Source: Hedera helix (lineage: Eukaryota; Streptophyta; Magnoliopsida; Apiales; Araliaceae). Taken from it: a stretch of DNA of 64,000 nt. Within the stretch, counting starts at the first letter, position 1, and each line of letters opens with the position of its first letter. The translations under genes were made by a program, and so were the position numbers. The stretch covers positions 778,501-842,500 of the forward strand of contig OX359287.1 in assembly GCA_947179155.2 (NCBI GenBank), read 5' to 3'. The notes beneath the pieces are model-generated. The model was not told the origin of the DNA. It searched no databases and saw nothing but the letters and a program-made list of their open reading frames with translations. This document shows positions 51,343-62,776 of this stretch, piece by piece.

Positions 51343-51778
51343 ACCAAAGTTTGACCCTTATTGGACTTCACATTGGGCTTGGGAATAACTTCTATTGGGC
51401 TCATTCAATTAAATTGTTTGGGCTCAATTTAAATAACACATTGGGCTTATTTTAAATAGTCTAGGTTACATTTAATTAAATCAAGCATTGGGCTTGTTTA
51501 ATTAATTACATGGGCTAGTAATTAAATTAATTACATGGGCTACTAGGTTAATATCTTTAACCTAGTTTATCAACTTATTTGGATTTAAAATATAATCCAA
51601 TTAGATTTGCTTAAATTAATTATACACTTTGCTTTAATTCTTTAAATAAACATACAAGCACATAAGTACATTTATTTAATTATCTAATGCACAATTAATT
51701 AATGAGAAAAATTTAAATTCATTGCTAAATATTTATTAAGTATATTTACAATGACTAATAAAATTCGTGGTCATTACA
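48104..51778 (-). repeat. 5' LTR of element B
   Basis: 3675 bp, aligned end to end with 35573-39264; the largest difference is the length of the TA tract (51280-51341). The 39-bp palindromic array recurs at 49333-49690. Confidence 0.95.
51021..51028 (-). promoter_or_regulatory. TATA box of element B 5' LTR
   Basis: Minus strand TATAAATA in GGGCTATAAATAGAATGC, conserved in the 3' LTR at 38490-38497 and, with changes, in the family-C LTR at 52082-52089. Confidence 0.65.
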
Positions 51779-52341
51779 TTCTCCCACAACTAAGCATGAT
51801 AAAAATCATATATAAAGAAAATAACAAGCTAGGGTTTGAGAAACTTTTAAACCTTTATGAAAATCTTTTTCTTGTTAGGGTTAGAACTCCTCATTGTTCT
51901 TCTTTTCTTCCCGAAATTCTTCTCTATATTCCTCTTGGTGTTTTAGCTAACAGCTCTCTAACTCATAATGCTCTTAAGAACTCTCTTGCTTTTCTCTCAA
52001 AGAAGCTCTTCACTTTCTCTTCTCTCTACAGTATAAGAACACTAGCAAATGCCAAACTCTAGCAAATGAAGTGAAACATCCTATTTATAGAACTTTGAAA
52101 ATCTTCATTAAATCACTAATCTCCCAACACTAGTCAATTAAGAGTTTAAATCTTACCTACTATTACTTTGAATGACCACTTGAAATGACTAGAGTTGTTA
52201 GGAATTTGGTAAAGTTGGCGAGCAACTATGGAAATAGATAATTTACAAGTAACATAAAGGCTACAAGGCACCCCCAATGGGGCCCTCTAGCTGCTGGCCA
52301 AATGGCCTATTTTCTAGCAATTTTGCTTTAAAATTTTATCT

Positions 52342-52382
52342 TATATATACACGCGCGCGCGTGCACGCACACGTGTGTGTGT
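52342..52382. repeat. Alternating purine-pyrimidine tract (Z-DNA-prone) in the family-C LTR
   Basis: TATATATACACGCGCGCGCG followed by TGCACGCACACGTGTGTGTG. It occupies the place of the (TA)n tract in the B LTRs, upstream of the LTR TATA box on the minus strand. Confidence 0.85.
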
Positions 52383-53080
52383 TGACCCACACTTGACTTC
52401 ATTTTTTGCTCCACTTTGGGTTATTTAATTAATTCAATTGGGTTCATTTACTTAATGTGTTTGGGCTCTAATAATTTAATTCCATTGTGCTACTATAAAC
52501 TAAGTCATGATACTTTGAATTAAAGTAAGCATTGAGCTAGTTTAATTATAATATGAACTCATTACATGGACTACCCATTAACTAATTATATGGCCTAATA
52601 ATTTAATTCATTTGAATTTTAATTAATAATTCCATTAGGTTTAGCATATAATCTAATTAGACTTGCTGTTTAAAAGTTAATTGGGATACCAAATTAAGTT
52701 AGTTTACAAAACATTAACACTTATTAATTCTTGGGCTTGTTTTAATAAAAACCTAATAAACATTCATACAAATACTTTGACTTTATTAAATTTAATTCAT
52801 TAACTACCTCTTATCATCAACTTGGGTTTATAATATAGTTACCCATATACATACAATTATTCTCATATTGAATTATCTTTAATAATTAATTTATTACTTC
52901 TTTCTTATTAATTATATAAGTACTTCACTTATTCATTATTAATCTTCTTATTTATCATATAACGCTAATATTTAAGCTTTATGATCTCATCACATAAGTT
53001 TCTCTTGCATTCTTTTTCCTTCTTTAGCTAATTCAAATAAATTTAATTAACTAACTTAGTATATCTCATCACATAACATA

Positions 53081-56024
53081 TGTAAGACCCCGAATTTTAT
53101 GAAATACAAAATTTAATTTTTCTTCATATATATATTTTTTTGAAACAGTAAGTGGTTAAATCGATAAAGTTAAAAGTTAAGGATGTTATGTGCAAATTTT
53201 ATTTTGTCGGGGAATATTCGTTTGGTCGGGGAATATTCGTTTGGTCCGACGGCGCCGAAATAACAAATTATTGGTGGACCCCACAACGGAATATTTGTCG
53301 GATATAGAAAACGACAGAAATAACCTTTTTAAATAAAAATAGTCAACGGAACTGTTAAAATACCGGTGATAAAAGAATAGTAGCATACGGTAGTTATTGG
53401 TATTTTCTGTAGCACTCGGTACTCTACAATAACACACGGTATTGCATAGTGTCTCGTATTATTGGTCTGATAATTGACACCGTAACTGTTACGCATCATT
53501 TCATCGATAATTGTCACTGCATAATATTTTATATTATCAATTCAATAATTGTTGTTACACAGTATTTTGCATTATTGATTTAATAATTGTCATTACACTG
53601 TATTTTATATCATTGAGTCAATAATTGTTGTTGCACTGTTTTTAAAATTATTGAACCTAATAATTGTCACAGTAACATATGCACAGTAATTCACATTATT
53701 GAATCAATAATTGTCATTACACAGTAACGTATGCTTTATTTTACATTATTGTTATCTCTATTATGATGTTATTTAAACAGTTGTATTTCATTAATTTATT
53801 GACTTGATATCTATGAGCTAACTATACTGTATTTATAACAATTAGTCATAATAATTGAATTGATAAAGTTATTTGTTTATAATATAAAGTTAGGTGATTA
53901 TTAGGTGATATGAAATGAATGGTGTAGATTAAAGTGTGAATTATTGTTGAATAATTGAATTGATTTGTTTATAATATAAAGTTAGGTAATTATTAGGTGA
54001 TATGAAATGAATGGTGTAGATTAAAGTGTGAATTATTGTTGAATAATTAAATTGATTTGTTTATAATATAAAGTTAGGTGATTATTAGGTGATATGAAAT
54101 GAATGGTGTAGATTAAAGATAATATAATATTTGAAATGGATGGTGTAGATTAAAAGGTGATCTTTAAATGAATGGTTTAGATTAAATGAATGATAAGATT
54201 TTTGGCTATAAATAGAAGCCTTAACTTAAGGATTTTTCATAAACTTCCTTACTTGTTCTTTCTTTCTCTCTCTAAATACTTCTTGTGAAAGTTCTCTCTA
54301 AGTGTGCTTAAGTCATCTTGAGTATTTGTGAAGATCTATAAGTATACGTATACTGTTCAAGTTAATCAACCTCATTTAAATCAATATCCAGTCACGTGTT
54401 GAGGTAAAGGATACCATCTTTTTCATCTTCCATTATTCAAACGTACTATGGTAAGGGATTATCATTATTTGATTCTCGAAAATAATATTGTTTCTTTCTT
54501 ACTCATAAGATGTGCCTTTTATTTCCATGTATTAAATTGTGGGAATAACCTTACGGAGCGGATTGCCGCCTGTTGGTGAATAACCTTTCGTATTCATTCA
54601 TTATTAATCTCTGAGAATAACCTTACGGAGCGGATTGCCGCCTGTTTGGTGAATAACTCTTTGTACTCAAATTCTATTAAATTGTGGGAATAACCTTACG
54701 GAGCGGATTGCCGTCTGTTGGTGAATAACCCTTTGTATTAATTTTCTTCACCTTTTGTTAATCAAACCTGCTACGGTAAGGGATATTATTTTCTTTCATA
54801 CTCCTAAATCGAAATTTATTATGGAACTATTGCTTCTATAATTCCTGAAAATATTATATGTTCCATAATAGTTGAACTTCATTATTTCAACTGAACCTTC
54901 CTATTTACGTGAACCTTTCTATTGAATTGTAACCGTTATTCTGAACTGTGGATCTTGAATATCATTTTTAAATTTCACTCCACATCATGTTGACAATTTG
55001 GACATTATTTGAATCTGTACAAAGTAAACTTCCGATACTTATTGTTATCCTATTTCTTCTGTTCATCATTTATATCATTCTAATCATCCAAAAATCAAGT
55101 TGTTGTGAATATCTGTGGCCGGGGGCACAGATATGATATATTTGTTGAACAGATGATAGGTTAAATGCGATATAATAGGTTAAAGGCGATACATCTGTTC
55201 GGTGTCTTTTATGGCACGTGGTGAATGTTCTCTTTGACCCGTAGTGCAAAGATGAACTGTTGTTTGGTATGATTATGACCAAAGGCTGAATCTGGTATAA
55301 TCATGACCGTTGGTGCTATATTGAATATCTTTGGCCCGTAGTGCAAAGATGAACTGTTGTTTGGTATGATTATGACCAAAGGCTGAATCTGGTATAATCA
55401 TGACCGTTGGTGCTATATTGAATATCTTTGGCCCGTAGTACAAAGATGAACTGTTGATGTGCATGATTATGATCAGGAACTGTGAATTTGTATTATCTTG
55501 ACTAATGATATTTCAGATGATAAAAGTTGATGATGTTTTTCCTAAAAAGAGAACCGAGTGGACATTATAGTCTGCATTATTCTTCTAATAGATTACTCAT
55601 TCCGCTGCTATTATTGATCTGAACGTTGTTTAAGAATTTAACTGCAGTTTTTGATATAAACCTTGTAGTCTATTGTATTCTATCAAGAACTCAACTGTTG
55701 AAGACTAATGATAATTTATTCGTCATTATCTTAGTCATGATATTCTTTACTGGGCTATTTGAGCTCACCCTTTCTTTTGTTCCATTGTTTTTCAACAGGA
55801 GATGAAAACATAACAGGGTCTAGCCGGGGAATGGAGTGAGGGTCCAAGGAATAGTTATCATAGTCTTCACGTTTTGTAAAATAGTGTGGCAATAATAATG
55901 AAGACTTAGTTGTGTATTATTATACACTGTATTGTTGTACGTTGTGCTTTGTTGTAATAATTTTGTTGTAGTATTTTGACGACTCAAGTTTGGGCTGTGT
56001 GGGCCCAGATTTGGGGGCGTCACA
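53081..56024 (+). repeat. 5' LTR of A2
   Basis: TGTAAGACCCCG...GGGGGCGTCACA. TATA box at 54207-54214; 92-bp and 72-bp arrays as in A1. A segment GGTATGATTATGACCAAAGG...GGCCCGTAGTGCAAAGATGA is present once more (55266-55365 repeated) than in A1. Confidence 0.95.
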
Positions 56025-56026
56025 GT

Positions 56027-56039
56027 TGGTATCAGAGCC
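56027..56039 (+). other. Primer binding site of A2 (initiator Met tRNA)
   Basis: TGGTATCAGAGCC, 2 nt after the 5' LTR. Confidence 0.9.
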
Positions 56040-56188
56040 ATATAACGAAGAGCCCCGAGCCTCTCGCTGGTGACTTCCTGGGGAAAGGGGATGCACCGAA
56101 GCCAGACTCTCCGTAGGGGACGCCTATAGTACAGGTGGCAAACTGATAGGTACCATTGTGAGGTGCTGTCCCTATGGTGGGATGAGAG

Positions 56189-56211
56189 TCACAGTTGGCA
56201 TCAGAGCTTAG
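56189..56211 (+). repeat. Second LTR-end-plus-PBS-like sequence in the A2 leader
   Basis: GTCACAGTTGGCATCAGAGC repeats the true junction GTCACAGTTGGTATCAGAGC (56019-56038) with one change, about 170 bp downstream. Confidence 0.75.
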
Positions 56212-56396
56212 GGATATGGTCTTTAATGGAGATCTGGGGTTAGAACTAGGAGGGGAGAGACGAATAGAATCAATCACTAGTGTGTCCTACCTAAATTAGA
56301 TTTATTTTTAATCTAATGAATCGATTTGAATGTAGGAACATGAAGAGATGAGTCAGTTTATTTGAACTAACATTTATTTTGTGACCACAGTTAATT

Positions 56397-57017
56397 ATGG
56401 CATCTGGAAATCAGGAGGTTAACTATGAAATTACCGAAACAAATGTAGCTGCAAAACAAGAGGCGACGAATAATCTTCTTACAAACTCAGAGTTGAATCA
56501 TTTGCCTAAGGCAAAAATTATGCGTGTTCTATCCAGTAAGGATGAAGGTGAAAGCTCTGCTACAGTCGTTCCAGATCCATTCTTAGAAGCAATTAAAGGA
56601 AGTAACGAACTTGCAAAAATTATTGCCTTTAATTTACTCACTAATTGGGAGAGTGATATCACCTGGTTATGCTCTATAACAAAGGATCAGAATATATGGA
56701 CTTTTCATATTAGTCTTTGGGATTTATGGTGTTCCAGCTATGATTTTCAAGATTATTTAAAAATGATGTTTCTATACTTTTGGGCGTTACAATTTAGAGG
56801 AATTCAGGTTAAGTTAGTCATTATCGTGGAAACTGCAGTCTATCGAAAATACTATTTTAATGAAAATCATTGGTACCTTACTACTGATGAAGTTGATGAA
56901 CCCGAGAAACAGTTTGCTAGAAAATTATTCAGTGGTATTCATATGGTTGAAATACGTGAAGATCCGAATGAAGTATTCGGGATTCGATTTGACGATAACA
57001 GTCAAGAAACCGAATGA
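56397..57017 (+). CDS. Unfamiliar 206-aa ORF in the gag position of A2
   Basis: Starts MASGNQEVNYEITE with an ATG after a 370-nt leader and stops at TGA 57015-57017. I do not recognise it. The N-terminal third is polar; the middle is Trp/Phe/Leu-rich (WTFHISLWDLW, LKMMFLYFWALQFRG); the C-terminus is acidic. No zinc knuckle and none of the usual retrotransposon gag motifs are present. The pol reading frame (protease) continues in the +1 frame and overlaps the end of this ORF. It could be a highly diverged or truncated gag, a replacement ORF, or captured host coding sequence. An open frame of this length in a very young element suggests it has not had time to decay. Confidence 0.6.
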   Translation: MASGNQEVNYEITETNVAAKQEATNNLLTNSELNHLPKAKIMRVLSSKDEGESSATVVPDPFLEAIKGSNELAKIIAFNLLTNWESDITWLCSITKDQNIWTFHISLWDLWCSSYDFQDYLKMMFLYFWALQFRGIQVKLVIIVETAVYRKYYFNENHWYLTTDEVDEPEKQFARKLFSGIHMVEIREDPNEVFGIRFDDNSQETE

Positions 57018-58120
57018 GATGATAACCAGTAAGCTATTCTTAAATTCTCGTGAAGTCTATGTCATGTTAGATACTGACTCTACCCACTCTTTTATCTCAC
57101 CTATATGTACTCAACGTTTAAATTTGACTATTGAAAACTTAAATCTTGTCTTATCAGTTGAAACCTCATTGGGAGAAATACCTATTACATTTACTATCTA
57201 TAAATCTTGCCTAGTTCAAATCAACAACCTTACATTACTTGTTGACCTTATTTCTTTGGAGATGCATGAATTTGATGTGATTTTAGGAATTGATTGGTTG
57301 ACTACCCATCATGCTAAAATTGATTTTTTCCATAAGATTACTAGTTTTCATATTCCTAATCAACCAGTCATGCAAATTCAAGCAACTAAACCATTGAAAT
57401 CTATAACTGTTATTTCTAGCCATAAAACCATTCGTTTATTGAAAAACGGATGTCAAGCCTTTTTAGCTCATCTCACTGATTTGAACAAAAATACGTCAAA
57501 CTTGAATGATATTCTCATTGTTAATGAGTTTTCTGACGTTTTTCCTGAGGAACTTCCTAGCTTACCCAAAACTGTGAAATTGAATTTTGTATTGATCTTG
57601 AACTCGGTACCAAGCCCATTTTCAAAGCCCCATACCGAATGGCTCCCATAGAATGCCAAGAGTTAAAAGTTTAATTATTAGATATTGGTATCATTCGTTC
57701 TAGTACAAAACTTATATCGAGCGAGGAATGCGAGAAGAGTTTCCAAGAACTCAAGAGGAGACTTGTTTCAGCTCCTGTTCTGACCATACCATCGGGATCG
57801 GGAGAATTCGTCATATTTAGCGATGCTTCAGACAAAGGTCTAGGCTGTGTCCTTATGCAACATGGAAAGGTGAGAAAAATTATGAGAAAAATTACCCTAC
57901 TCATGATCCAGAGTTGGCAGCAGTCGTTTTCGCGTTGAAGATCTGGAGACACTACTTGTACGGAGAAAAAGTGGATATCTATACGGATCATAAAAGTCTC
58001 AAGTATTTCTTCACCCAGAAAGAACTCAACATGCGACAACGACGTTGACTTGAGCTGTTAAAGGATTATGACCACACAATCCAGTATCACCCGGGAAAGG
58101 CGAACGTTGTAGCTGACGCT
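57018..58120 (+). pseudogene. A2 pol remnant: protease, RT stub and RNase H; RT core absent
   Basis: The protease reads VMLDTDSTHSF, where the usual DTG or DSG of the active site has become DTD, then HEFDVILGIDWLTTHHAKID. The start of RT (NEFSDVFPEELPSL) follows, with a frameshift near 57630. At about 57712 the sequence jumps from the RT fingers to the region just before RNase H (ECEKSFQELKRRL); no [YF]xDD catalytic motif exists. RNase H (FSDASDKGLGCVLMQHGK, YTDHKSLKYFFTQ) has a small deletion near 57870 and a TGA in MRQRR-stop-LELL near 58046. None of this could supply reverse transcription. Confidence 0.9.
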
Positions 58121-59740
58121 TTGAGCAGAAAATCTTATGCAAGTACAAGTGCACTGCTGACAACACAAAAGTGTATTTTGTACGACTTGCAAAAGATGGA
58201 GATAGAGCTAAAGACACCAGGGACCCACTCGAAGATTGCTCACGTGCGAGTAGAACCAACTTTAATCGATAAAATTAAAGCTGCTCAAGCTACCGATCCG
58301 GAACTGATAAACATGATAAAGAAAGTACAAGAAGGTGCCATTCCCGAAGCAAGAATCGACGAGAAAGGAATACTTCGAGTCAACTCTCGACTCTGTGTTC
58401 CTAACGATCCTGAATTAAAGCATAAAATCATGATGGAGGCACACAACACGCCGTTTGCAATCCACCCAGGAGGTACCAAGATGTATCGAGATCTTCGACA
58501 TACATTTTGGTGGAACAATATGAAAAGAGAGATTGCGGAGTTTATCTCAAGGTGCCTAACTTGTCAACGTGTCAAGGCAGAACATCAAGTTCCTAAAGGT
58601 CCATTACAATCACTTGAAGTTCCCGAATGGAAGTGGGAACACATCAATATGGATTTCGTGACGGGTCTTCCAAAAGTTTCTCAAGGCTTAGATGCAATTT
58701 GGGTGATCGTAGATAGATTGACCAAATCTGCTCATTTCTTGCCTATACGAGAAAACTTTTCACTTGAACGTCTTGCCGGTATGTACATAAATAAGATCGT
58801 GAGATTGCATGGCATGCCAGTTTCCATAGTTTCTGATCGAGATCCTAGATTCACTTCACGCTTTTGGATCAGTCTACAAAAAGCTATGGGCACTGAACTA
58901 CGTTTTAGTTCTGCATACCATCCTCAAACGGACGGACAATCGGAAAGGACGATCCAGACCCTCGAAGATCTTTTGAGACTTTGTGTATTAGACTTCAAAG
59001 GAAGTTGGGATAAGTACTTGCCGTTGGTGGAATTTTCTTACAACAACAGTTACCAAGCAAGCATAGGCATGGCTCCATTCGAGGCATTGTATGGAAGGAA
59101 GTGTCGCTCTCCAATATGTTGGAATGAGGTAGGAGAAGCAAAATTGTTGGGACCCGAGTTGGTACGCTTGACGACCGAAAAGATCCAAATGATCCGACAA
59201 CGAATACAGACCGCACAAGAACGACAAAAGAGTTATGCTGATCTTCATCGGAGAGACGAAAGTTTCGACGTCGGAGATCATGTATTCTTACGTGTTTCTC
59301 CATGGAAAGGGGTTACGAGATTCGGAAAGAGAGGAAAGCTCAACCCTCGATTTATTGGTCCATTTGAAATCCTCGATCGAATAGGAACCGTAGCCTACAG
59401 ACTAGCTCTACCACCAAGTATGTCTCGCATCCATAACGTTTTTCACATATCTATGTTACGTAAATATGTGAAGGACCCAAACCACGTCATTGAGTTAGAA
59501 CCAGACGTTATAGCAGAGGATTTAACATACGAGGAAGTACCTGTTAAGATCCTGGATAAGAAGGAGCAGATCCTACGCTCAAAGGTTATACCTCAAGTTA
59601 AGGTTTTATGGAGGAACCAAGATACTGAGGAAATGACCTGGGAGCTAGAATCTGAGATGAAATCTAAGTATCCTTACCTCTTCGATATGTCAGGTACGTC
59701 AATTTCGGGGACGAAATTTCATAAGGAGGGGAGGTTGTAA
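58121..59740 (+). CDS. A2 integrase with chromodomain-like tail, open frame (539 aa)
   Basis: Would join element cDNA to host DNA. A zinc-binding HHCC region (HNTPFAIHPGG to CLTCQRVKAEHQ, about residues 106-155) leads into a complete D,D35E triad: Asp178 in NMDFVTGLP, Asp239 in SDRDPRF and Glu275 in TDGQSERT. GPFEILDRIG and HNVFHISMLRKYV mark the C-terminal SH3-like part, and VKVLWRNQDTEEMTWELE the chromodomain-like end of the Tekay/Del group. The ATG at 58121 is internal to the ancestral pol; the upstream stop near 58046 means no fused pol is made. The stop is inside the 3' LTR. Confidence 0.88.
   Translation: MSRKSYASTSALLTTQKCILYDLQKMEIELKTPGTHSKIAHVRVEPTLIDKIKAAQATDPELINMIKKVQEGAIPEARIDEKGILRVNSRLCVPNDPELKHKIMMEAHNTPFAIHPGGTKMYRDLRHTFWWNNMKREIAEFISRCLTCQRVKAEHQVPKGPLQSLEVPEWKWEHINMDFVTGLPKVSQGLDAIWVIVDRLTKSAHFLPIRENFSLERLAGMYINKIVRLHGMPVSIVSDRDPRFTSRFWISLQKAMGTELRFSSAYHPQTDGQSERTIQTLEDLLRLCVLDFKGSWDKYLPLVEFSYNNSYQASIGMAPFEALYGRKCRSPICWNEVGEAKLLGPELVRLTTEKIQMIRQRIQTAQERQKSYADLHRRDESFDVGDHVFLRVSPWKGVTRFGKRGKLNPRFIGPFEILDRIGTVAYRLALPPSMSRIHNVFHISMLRKYVKDPNHVIELEPDVIAEDLTYEEVPVKILDKKEQILRSKVIPQVKVLWRNQDTEEMTWELESEMKSKYPYLFDMSGTSISGTKFHKEGRL
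59723..59734 (+). other. Polypurine tract of A2
   Basis: AAGGAGGGGAGG, one base before the 3' LTR; preceded by the clade motif GGGGACGAAATTTC. Confidence 0.85.
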
Positions 59741-62679
59741 GACCCCGAATTTTATGAAATACAAAATTTAATTTTTCTTCATATATATATTTTTTTGAAA
59801 CAGTAAGTGGTTAAATCGATAAAGTTAAAAGTTAAGGATGTTATGTGCAAATTTTATTTTGTCGGGGAATATTCGTTTGGTCGGGGAATATTCGTTTGGT
59901 CCGACGGCGCCGAAATAACAAATTATTGGTGGACCCCACAACGGAATATTTGTCGGATATAGAAAACGACAGAAATAACCTTTTTAAATAAAAATAGTCA
60001 ACGGAACTGTTAAAATACCGGTGATAAAAGAATAGTAGCATACGGTAGTTATTGGTATTTTCTGTAGCACTCGGTACTCTACAATAACACACGGTATTGC
60101 ATAGTGTCTCGTATTATTGGTCTGATAATTGACACCGTAACTGTTACGCATCATTTCATCGATAATTGTCACTGCATAATATTTTATATTATCAATTCAA
60201 TAATTGTTGTTACACAGTATTTTGCATTATTGATTTAATAATTGTCATTACACTGTATTTTATATCATTGAGTCAATAATTGTTGTTGCACTGTTTTTAA
60301 AATTATTGAACCTAATAATTGTCACAGTAACATATGCACAGTAATTCACATTATTGAATCAATAATTGTCATTACACAGTAACGTATGCTTTATTTTACA
60401 TTATTGTTATCTCTATTATGATGTTATTTAAACAGTTGTATTTCATTAATTTATTGACTTGATATCTAAGAGCTAACTATACTGTATTTATAACAATTAG
60501 TCATAATAATTGAATTGATAAAGTTATTTGTTTATAATATAAAGTTAGGTGATTATTAGGTGATATGAAATGAATGGTGTAGATTAAAGTGTGAATTATT
60601 GTTGAATAATTGAATTGATTTGTTTATAATATAAAGTTAGGTAATTATTAGGTGATATGAAATGAATGGTGTAGATTAAAGTGTGAATTATTGTTGAATA
60701 ATTAAATTGATTTGTTTATAATATAAAGTTAGGTGATTATTAGGTGATATGAAATGAATGGTGTAGATTAAAGATAATATAATATTTGAAATGGATGGTG
60801 TAGATTAAAAGGTGATCTTTAAATGAATGGTTTAGATTAAATGAATGATAAGATTTTTGGCTATAAATAGAAGCCTTAACTTAAGGATTTTTCATAAACT
60901 TCCTTACTTGTTCTTTCTTTCTCTCTCTAAATACTTCTTGTGAAAGTTCTCTCTAAGTGTGCTTAAGTCATCTTGAGTATTTGTAAAGATCTATAAGTAT
61001 ACGTATACTGTTCAAGTTAATCAACCTCATTTAAATCAATATCCAGTCACGTGTTGAGGTAAGGGATACCATCTTTTTCATCTTCCATTATTCAAACGTA
61101 CTATGGTAAGGGATTATCATTATTTGATTCTCGAAAATAATATTGTTTCTTTCTTACTCATAAGATGTGCCTTTTATTTCCATGTATTAAATTGTGGGAA
61201 TAACCTTACGGAGCGGATTGCCGCCTGTTGGTGAATAACCTTTCGTATTCATTCATTATTAATCTCTGAGAATAACCTTACGGAGCGGATTGCCGCCTGT
61301 TTGGTGAATAACTCTTTGTACTCAAATTCTATTAAATTGTGGGAATAACCTTACGGAGCGGATTGCCGTCTGTTGGTGAATAACCCTTTGTATTAATTTT
61401 CTTCACCTTTTGTTAATCAAACCTGCTACGGTAAGGGATATTATTTTCTTTCATACTCCTAAATCGAAATTTATTATGGAACTATTGCTTCTATAATTCC
61501 TGAAAATATTATATGTTCCATAATAGTTGAACTTCATTATTTCAACTGAACCTTCCTATTTACGTGAACCTTTCTATTGAATTGTAACCGTTATTCTGAA
61601 CTGTGGATCTTGAATATCATTTTTAAATTTCACTCCACATCATGTTGACAATTTGGACATTATTTGAATCTGTACAAAGTAAACTTCCGATACTTATTGT
61701 TATCCTATTTCTTCTGTTCATCATTTATATCATTCTAATCATCCAAAAATCAAGCTGTTGTGAATATCTGTGGCCGGGGGCACAGATGTGATATATTTGT
61801 TGAACAGATGATAGGTTAAATGCGATATAATAGGTTAAAGACGATACATCTGTTCGGTGTCTTTTATGGCACGTGGTGAATGTTCTCTTTGACCCGTAGT
61901 GCAAAGATGAACTGTTGTTTGGTATGATTATGACCAAAGGCTGAATCTGGTATAATCATGACCGTTGGTGCTATATTGAATATCTTTGGCCCGTAGTGCA
62001 AAGATGAACTGTTGTTTGGTATGATTATGACCAAAGGCTGAATCTGGTATAATCATGACCGTTGGTGCTATATTGAATATCTTTGGCCCGTAGTACAAAG
62101 ATGAACTGTTGATGTGCATGATTATGATCAGGAACTGTGAATTTGTATTATCTTGACTAATGATATTTCAGATGATAAAAGTTGATGATGTTTTTCCTAA
62201 AAAGAGAACCGAGTGGACATTATAGTCTGCATTATTCTTCTAATAGATTACTCATTCCGCTGCTATTATTGATCTGAACGTTGTTTAAGAATTTAACTGC
62301 AGTTTTTGATATAAACCTTGTAGTCTATTGTATTCTATCAAGAACTCAACTGTTGAAGACTAATGATAATTTATTCGTCATTATCTTAGTCATGATATTC
62401 TTTACTGGGCTATTTGAGCTCACCCTTTCTTTTGTTCCATTGTTTTTCAACAGGAGATGAAAACATAACAGGGTCTAGCCGGGGAATGGAGTGAGGGTCC
62501 GAGGAATAGTTATCATAGTCTTCACGTTTTGTAAAATAGTGTGGCAATAATAATGAAGACTTAGTTGTGTATTATTATACACTGTATTGTTGTACGTTGT
62601 GCTTTGTTGTAATAATTTTGTTGTAGTATTTTGACGACTCAAGTTTGGGCTGTGTGGGCCCAGATTTGGGGGCGTCACA
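59736..62679 (+). repeat. 3' LTR of A2
   Basis: Same length and nearly the same sequence as the 5' LTR. TATA box 60862-60869. Confidence 0.95.
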
Positions 62680-62776
62680 ACATATACACATACATAACAC
62701 CATTTCACATATCATATTTTCTTATGAAAATAAATAATAATCAAAAATTGAGTTTGTAATTTTTCATATTATTACA

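Larger units (their letters stand above)
35573..51778 (-). mobile_element. Ty3/gypsy (Tekay-like chromovirus) element B, 16.2 kb, minus strand
   Basis: Two 3.7-kb LTRs (35573-39264 and 48104-51778) enclose gag-pol on the minus strand, a Met-tRNA primer site, a G-rich polypurine tract and an extra coiled-coil ORF upstream of gag. Flanks are TTATC (35568-35572) and TTCTC (51779-51783), four of five matching, and lie within the family-C LTR. By eye the LTRs differ at roughly two dozen sites, so it is young but older than A2. The inner 2907 bp at 44308-47214 is a later family-A solo LTR. Confidence 0.95.
53081..62679 (+). mobile_element. Family-A Ty3/gypsy element A2, complete ends, non-autonomous, very young
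   Basis: 9599 bp with a perfect target duplication ACATA (53076-53080 and 62680-62684), identical-length LTRs (2944 bp each), primer site and polypurine tract. The internal region is only 3711 bp: an unfamiliar ORF replaces gag, protease is mutated, the RT core is missing, RNase H is broken, and integrase is open. By eye the LTRs differ at about seven positions (0.24%). Inserted into the family-C solo LTR. Confidence 0.95.
32736..62776 (-). mobile_element. Family-C solo LTR, split by elements B and A2
   Basis: Three pieces, 32736-35572, 51779-53080 and 62680-62776, together about 4.2 kb. They begin TGTGACGCCCTC, close to the family-B LTR TGTGACGACCCC, and end TATTATTACA, like the B terminus. 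ATATT flanks both outer ends (32731-32735 and 62777-62781), a perfect 5-bp target duplication 30 kb apart. A minus-strand TATA (52082-52089), a PuPy tract and the palindromic array sit in the same order as in the B LTR. With no internal region it is a solo LTR made by LTR-LTR recombination. Confidence 0.75.

Noticed and set aside
51751..52062. 103-codon open frame on the + strand
   Set aside because: Lies wholly inside the family-C LTR, antisense to its transcription, with Leu/Ser/Phe-rich low-complexity content from a CT-rich leader.
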